The translations under genes were made by a program, and so were the position numbers. Below the pieces are notes generated by a model, which was not told the DNA's origin, ran no database searches, and saw only the letters and a list, made by a program, of their open reading frames with translations. A stretch of DNA of 64,000 nucleotides from JAAXGX01 sp965221595 (GTDB lineage: Bacteria > Acidobacteriota > Vicinamibacteria > Vicinamibacterales > UBA8438): NCBI GenBank assembly GCA_965221595.1, contig OZ244900.1, forward strand, positions 3,224,001 through 3,288,000. The letters run 5' to 3'. How positions within the stretch are numbered: the stretch's first letter is position 1; the number at the start of each line of letters is the position of its first letter. Shown piece after piece: positions 63,392 to 64,000 of the stretch.

Positions 63392-64000
63392 ATGCGCGTG
63401 ACACCGCGTGACACCCGGAGCGCGGTCGGGTCGGAGCAGGCCGGTTGCCCGGTCTTCCGGCGTGTCGGTTTCGCGTGGTTGCTGTTCGCCATTGTCCGGC
63501 CGTGGGACGCGCGGGCGGCGGTGCTCCGAGGGGCGGTGCTCCGCCTGACGATGCCGCTCGGGACGCGGGAAATCCCGTTGGCGCAGATTCATGCCGTCGA
63601 CCCGGAACGGCACTGGGCCTGGGGCAGCGTCCGAATCCGCACCGCCCGCGGCGCTACCGTCGTGTCGGGACTCCGGCGTTGCGAGGCAGCGGCACTGACC
63701 GCCGCGGTGGAGGACGCGCGAGTCGCCTGGTGGCGTGCGTTCCTGACGGAACAGGCGGATGCGCTGCGCGGCATCGCTGCCCGCCTGGCCGACCTGGAGC
63801 AGCCGCAGTGCTACGTGCGCCGCCGCGCCTTCTCGTTGCTCGTCGAAGCGGTGCAGCAGGCGGCAGCGGTGTTGCCGCCACGGTGGCCGGCGCGGCTCGA
63901 CGCCGAACCCGCCATCCAGGGGGTGAAGCGCATCCGCGCGTTCCTGTCGGACCCGGAAGCGGCGCGAAACCAAGCGAACAAGGCCTTCCTGGCGAATGAA
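63392..64000 (+). CDS. DNA helicase IV (HelD)-like protein, N-terminal part (partial)
   Basis: From ATG at 63392 the frame is open to the window end (203 residues). The N-terminal half has LTMPLGTREIPLAQIHAVDP and WAWGSVRIRTARG, then long helices: AVEDARVAWWRAFLTEQADA, YVRRRAFSLLVEAVQQAAAV, IRAFLSDPEAARNQANKAFL. From memory this order (small beta domain, paired helices ending in NQA-x2-F just before the UvrD-like Walker A) matches E. coli HelD. The helicase motifs would lie beyond the edge. Start and family are inferred, as no P-loop is visible. Confidence 0.6.
   Translation, partial: MRVTPRDTRSAVGSEQAGCPVFRRVGFAWLLFAIVRPWDARAAVLRGAVLRLTMPLGTREIPLAQIHAVDPERHWAWGSVRIRTARGATVVSGLRRCEAAALTAAVEDARVAWWRAFLTEQADALRGIAARLADLEQPQCYVRRRAFSLLVEAVQQAAAVLPPRWPARLDAEPAIQGVKRIRAFLSDPEAARNQANKAFLANE

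Overview
The window is about 70% GC, densely coded on both strands, and comes from a Gram-negative bacterium: it has a TonB-dependent outer-membrane receptor, a HlyD-type adaptor and several signal peptides. The gene mix (an M23 peptidase with a characteristic N-terminal segment, a DUF222-HNH protein, two gamma-glutamyltransferases beside a TAXI-TRAP transporter, a PrtD-type exporter, many small secreted proteins of unknown function) is what I would expect of Acidobacteriota, perhaps Vicinamibacteria. That placement is inference from style, not a marker gene. No rRNA or tRNA gene was recognised.

Layout. 0-5.1 kb (minus strand): Nramp-like transporter with a chlorite-dismutase-family protein, then a ketopantoate-reductase-like enzyme, formyl-CoA transferase and a truncated M23 peptidase. 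5.1-10.7 kb: a Fic AMP-transferase with a palindromic operator, a uridine-kinase-like gene, a VapBC pair, and a DUF222-HNH protein carrying a perfect 26-bp palindrome. 10.9-20.2 kb: a complete type I-G (formerly I-U) CRISPR-Cas locus, csb1-csb2-cas3-csb3-cas4-cas1-cas2, followed by 13 identical repeats and 12 spacers. The interference genes overlap by 1-4 nt; Cas4 and Cas1, usually fused in this subtype, are separate here and overlap by 13 nt.

20.4-34.3 kb: a PAS-GAF protein, LacD-type aldolase, two gamma-glutamyltransferases flanking a TAXI lipoprotein and fused TRAP permease (a plausible gamma-glutamyl-peptide scavenging module), then EttA, a secreted carboxypeptidase-regulatory-like protein and an MsbA-type exporter. 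34.6-51.5 kb: a surface-glycan region with a GT2, an NDP-sugar epimerase, an M23 peptidase, three sulfotransferases of different kinds, a UDP-sulfoquinovose synthase and three large GT4-GT2 fusion glycosyltransferases. Two of the fusions and one sulfotransferase end in the same accessory domain. A 2.6-kb block inside this run is duplicated 4.6 kb away, with about 1.1 kb of it showing no difference by eye.

51.6-56.1 kb: a small secreted His/Cys protein and a TonB receptor with long Asp/Glu/His loops (a metal-uptake candidate), and an alpha/beta hydrolase. 56.2-62.0 kb (minus strand): HlyD adaptor, two small proteins, PrtD-type ABC exporter, and a polysaccharide-type ABC-2 exporter (ATPase, permease, 51-residue membrane protein). 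62.2-64.0 kb: an EcsC-family protein and the start of a helicase IV (HelD)-like protein that runs off the right edge.

The most unusual content is the sulfonated/sulfated-glycan region with its shuffled C-terminal domain, the csb3-type I-G locus with split Cas4/Cas1, and a set of short DNA elements: a palindrome around TAGAAT seen twice, a 168-bp element with terminal inverted repeats and a related copy, and -10-like boxes placed 6-7 nt before several start codons. All calls are from reading the sequence; no database search was run.
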